From an uncultured Clostridia bacterium (lineage in GTDB: Bacteria; Bacillota; Clostridia; Oscillospirales; Ruminococcaceae), in NCBI GenBank assembly GCA_945910715.1, contig CAMDZU010000034.1:1-9076 (forward strand): a stretch of 9,076 nt of DNA, given 5' to 3'. The number at the start of each line of letters is the position of its first letter. The stretch's first letter is position 1. The notes beneath the pieces are model-generated. The model saw only the letters and a program-made list of their open reading frames with translations. It made no database searches and was not told where the DNA came from. This document shows positions 6,635-9,076 of this stretch, one piece after another. A program made the position numbers and the translations under genes.

Positions 6635-7918
6635 TTATCCGATGAAGTCAAAAATGGATTTTGGTATTGTCGATGTACCCATCTGCAACGAAGCGTCGTA
6701 GATTGAGGTAAGCACCTTCCAGTTGGTAATTTCGCTTGCAAGGTCCGTTCCCTCAAGGTCGTTCTGCTTTGACATAAGGGTATAAAGGTTGTTCGTGATT
6801 CTTTCCTGGTTGAATTCGATAAACTTTTCCTGGTTGCCTATTTCGGCAATTGAAAGGGAAAGAGTTGTCTGGGAGGCGAAAATCATGTCCGCATATCTTG
6901 CAGCGCCTTTCTTGTCGCCGCTCTTTAAGCAGGCGGCAGCGTCAAGGGTAAGCTGGATAATGTTGTTTGCGTAGCCTGTTGCAATGTCCTCGATTCCCAC
7001 CGAGCCGTAGCCCTCGCTGTCGTCCTTTGCGTTTATGACAGAAAAGTCAGCTTCGGGGTCCTGTCTTGAGATAAGACCCGTTTCGGGGGAAACGGAAAGC
7101 TTTCCTGCGCCGAAGTTTTCTTCAAAAAGCTCGTTGAGCATTTCGGCGTTGTCTTCCTTTGTTGCAGCTCCGCCGAATTCGATTGTCTTTTTATCTGCGC
7201 CGTACTGAACGGTAATGGAATAGGTTTCCCCAAACTTAATACTTTCAAGGTCAAGGAAGGTTGTGGAGCTGCCAAGACCGCAGCCCAGCATTGCAGCGCC
7301 GTTAAAGGTGATTGGCAGTGCGGACTGTCCGTCGATGGAATTGTCGCCCTCCACAGTCATACCGATACCGATGTCAAGGTAGGAGCTTTTGCTCAATGGG
7401 AAGCTGTTTGGGTCGGTGTATTTGTTGATTGAAATACCGTTGTATTTTACGGACTTTTCGCCGCTTTCGCTTTCAACAATTTCAAAAGCGTTGGTGGTGT
7501 TGTTTACGCCGCCGAAAATTCGTCTGTCCGCAACCGTAAGGTTCATAAGACGTACCATTTCGTCCGCAAAGGTTTCAATGGTTTCGCCGATAATCAGGTC
7601 TTCGTCGGGGCCCTGAGTGCCGTTTGCGCCGTAGATAAGCTTTTCGTAGGTACTCTGCACAAGCTGGGAAATATTCATTATGGAGCTTTCCGCAGCCTCG
7701 TAGATTGCGTTTGCGTTGTTCAGGTTGGTCTGATAGGTTTCGGATTCAGCCATTGCCTTGCGCACCTTTAAGGCTCTTGCGGCTTCAAGGGGGCTCTGGC
7801 TTGCTCTTGTGTATTTGCTGTTGGAGGTTATCTTGTTTTCGGATTCGTTAAGTTTGCCGTAATTCTTTCCGAGATTGTTGAGATAACGTCTTGTTACCGT
7901 ACTTGATGTAATTCTCAT
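6635..7918 (-). CDS. flgL: Flagellar hook-filament junction protein FlgL (HAP3), with central Flagellin_IN-like module
   Basis: FlgL is secreted through the flagellar export channel and, with FlgK, joins the hook to the filament. The flagellin-like N-terminal helical domain is clear (MRITSSTVTRRYLNNL, then SPLEAARAL at residues 42-50 and NLNNANAIYEAAE at 65-77), as are the RIFGGVNNTTNAF signature (133-145) and the C-terminal helix (TDLASEITNWKVLTSIYDA from 391, then SLQMG). The protein is 427 residues, longer than the common 300 or so. The extra length lies in the surface domain, where residues about 229-316 resemble a beta module in FliD of the same operon. Two cysteines (213, 330) are unusual but not diagnostic. 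The ATG at 7916-7918 has GAAAGG about 9 bases upstream and is 20 bases after the flgK stop. Confidence 0.94.
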   Translation of the reverse strand: MRITSSTVTRRYLNNLGKNYGKLNESENKITSNSKYTRASQSPLEAARALKVRKAMAESETYQTNLNNANAIYEAAESSIMNISQLVQSTYEKLIYGANGTQGPDEDLIIGETIETFADEMVRLMNLTVADRRIFGGVNNTTNAFEIVESESGEKSVKYNGISINKYTDPNSFPLSKSSYLDIGIGMTVEGDNSIDGQSALPITFNGAAMLGCGLGSSTTFLDLESIKFGETYSITVQYGADKKTIEFGGAATKEDNAEMLNELFEENFGAGKLSVSPETGLISRQDPEADFSVINAKDDSEGYGSVGIEDIATGYANNIIQLTLDAAACLKSGDKKGAARYADMIFASQTTLSLSIAEIGNQEKFIEFNQERITNNLYTLMSKQNDLEGTDLASEITNWKVLTSIYDASLQMGTSTIPKSIFDFIG

Positions 7919-7938
7919 TTATCTGCGCCTTTCTGACA

Positions 7939-9076
7939 TTATGTGCCTACAACGCCCATATTGTTGATTATTCTGTCAAGACATTCGTCCATTGCGGTCA
8001 TCATTCGTGAGCTTGCGTTGAACCACTTCTGATAGGTCAGCATATTGATGCCTTCCTCTGTGTCCGATACGCCCGAAATTGCGTCACGGCTGTCCAGAAG
8101 CCCGTTTGCCGTATTGTTTGCAACCTCGTACTGCTCGTTGATAAAGCCGATATTCTGACCAAGTCGGTTGCTTAAGAACTGTAAAAATTCGTAGCAGGAG
8201 CCGTGGAAATCCTTTCTGTCGCCAATATCTATCTGTGCGTTTATGCCGTCGATAAATCTGTTGACCGTTTCGCCGTCCAGCGATAAGGACCATTTGCCCG
8301 TTTCGGAGTTGTAAACCTGACCCAGCATTGTGGGGTCGTTCATCCACTCGTCGGAAATTCTGATTGAGCCTGCCGTAATCTGTCCTCTTACAAGGTTGCC
8401 GTTGTCGTCGATGTAATCGTCGGAGGAGGAGAACAGGATTCTTGCAGGGTCGTCGTTTATGCCGTTTATCTCGTTCATCAGATTTGCAAAGGAGGAGGCG
8501 AATGCGTCAAGAGAGGACTGGTAATAGGGAATACCGTACTCGCTGTTCTGATAGAAGCTTGCGTAGGGTCCGTTGCCGTTGAGCATATCAATGTATGCGT
8601 TGATGTCGCCTGCTTCGGTGTTGAAGTCATTTCCGTTTGTCCATCTCAGGTTTACTGCGCCGAAATCGTAATAATCCTTCATTATCAGGTTTTCGTACTT
8701 CTGGTCGTCAACGATTACCGTATCGCCCATGGTGATTTTTACGGAGCCGTTTGCGTTGTCCTCAACGTGAATGTTTCCGTAGAAGGAAAGCTCGTCGATA
8801 AGCAGGTTTCTTGCGTCGATAAGCTCGTTTGGTCCGTAGGAGCCGATAACCGATTCGCCGTTGTAGATTTTTCCTGCTCCTGTAATGCTGTATTCGTGAA
8901 CGATTGCGTCGTTGTAGTTTACAATTTTTCCGATAAGGGTGTTTACGTCCTCAACGGAGCCTTGTAAGCTTGTTACGGTGTCGCTGGTAAGATCGCCGAG
9001 GTCGTTTGTGTAGCCCTTGAGCATTGTGGTGATATTGAACGCCTGGTTTCTTACAATGCTGGCAAGCTCCTTGCTG
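7939..9076 (-). CDS. flgK: Flagellar hook-associated protein FlgK (HAP1), C-terminal part (5' end outside window)
   Basis: FlgK is the first hook-filament junction protein, exported and placed directly on the hook tip. The frame stays open to the window edge: upstream of the Met codon at 9022-9024 it continues as SKELASIVRNQAFNITT, so 378 residues are visible and the true start lies beyond base 9076. Family features are NTLIGKIVNYNDAI in the N-terminal helical part, RNLLIDELS, GDINAYIDMLNG, SLDAFASSFANLMNEINGI, and a typical C-terminus with GVSDTEEGINMLTYQKWFN followed by ASSRMMTAMDECLDRIINNMG. Known FlgK proteins are about 450-650 residues, so roughly the first 100-200 are missing. It precedes flgL with a 20-base gap, the normal order. 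The visible part has no frameshift. Confidence 0.95.
   Translation of the reverse strand, partial: SKELASIVRNQAFNITTMLKGYTNDLGDLTSDTVTSLQGSVEDVNTLIGKIVNYNDAIVHEYSITGAGKIYNGESVIGSYGPNELIDARNLLIDELSFYGNIHVEDNANGSVKITMGDTVIVDDQKYENLIMKDYYDFGAVNLRWTNGNDFNTEAGDINAYIDMLNGNGPYASFYQNSEYGIPYYQSSLDAFASSFANLMNEINGINDDPARILFSSSDDYIDDNGNLVRGQITAGSIRISDEWMNDPTMLGQVYNSETGKWSLSLDGETVNRFIDGINAQIDIGDRKDFHGSCYEFLQFLSNRLGQNIGFINEQYEVANNTANGLLDSRDAISGVSDTEEGINMLTYQKWFNASSRMMTAMDECLDRIINNMGVVGT

Overview
The window looks like a flagellar locus from a Gram-positive anaerobe, most likely class Clostridia (Bacillota). The basis is gene order (flgK-flgL-yviE-fliW-csrA-fliD-fliS-chaperone, as in the Bacillus/Clostridium late flagellar operon), the FliW-CsrA pair, purine-rich Shine-Dalgarno sites before nearly every gene, and moderate GC. 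A gut Oscillospiraceae/Ruminococcus-like source would fit, but the sequence does not prove it.

Left end, + strand (1-716): the last 170 codons of a hexameric glutamate dehydrogenase (gdhA), then a 54-codon ORF whose ATG overlaps the gdhA stop codon (TAATG), then a strong intrinsic terminator that looks usable in both directions. Positions 717-863 are a short convergent intergenic stretch with an imperfect 14-bp hairpin flush against the stop codon of the last minus-strand gene, and a weak promoter-like pair pointing into it.

Minus strand (9076 down to 864): a tightly packed operon read right to left. It contains flgK (5' end outside the window), flgL, a DUF6470/YviE protein, fliW, csrA, a very large fliD, fliS, a FlgN/FliT-like chaperone, and an amidohydrolase that is not an obvious flagellar gene. 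Gaps run from 3 to 50 bases and I see no internal terminator, so one transcript could cover all nine genes.

How the genes work together: FlgK and FlgL form the hook-filament junction and FliD is the filament cap. FliS is the flagellin chaperone, and the FlgN/FliT-like protein probably escorts the junction or cap proteins to the export gate. In relatives, FliW and CsrA form a feedback switch: CsrA represses flagellin translation and FliW, when not bound to flagellin, relieves this. No flagellin gene lies between csrA and fliD, where Bacillus subtilis has hag, so the CsrA target must be elsewhere.

Points for a second look are the Tyr-rich charged insert of about 180 residues in FliD, a Flagellin_IN-like module shared by FliD and FlgL, the small ORF coupled to gdhA, a GNRA-capped hairpin between fliS and the chaperone gene, and the amidohydrolase at the operon end. 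I see no mobile element, CRISPR array, tRNA or rRNA. Most of the window is a conventional flagellar operon.
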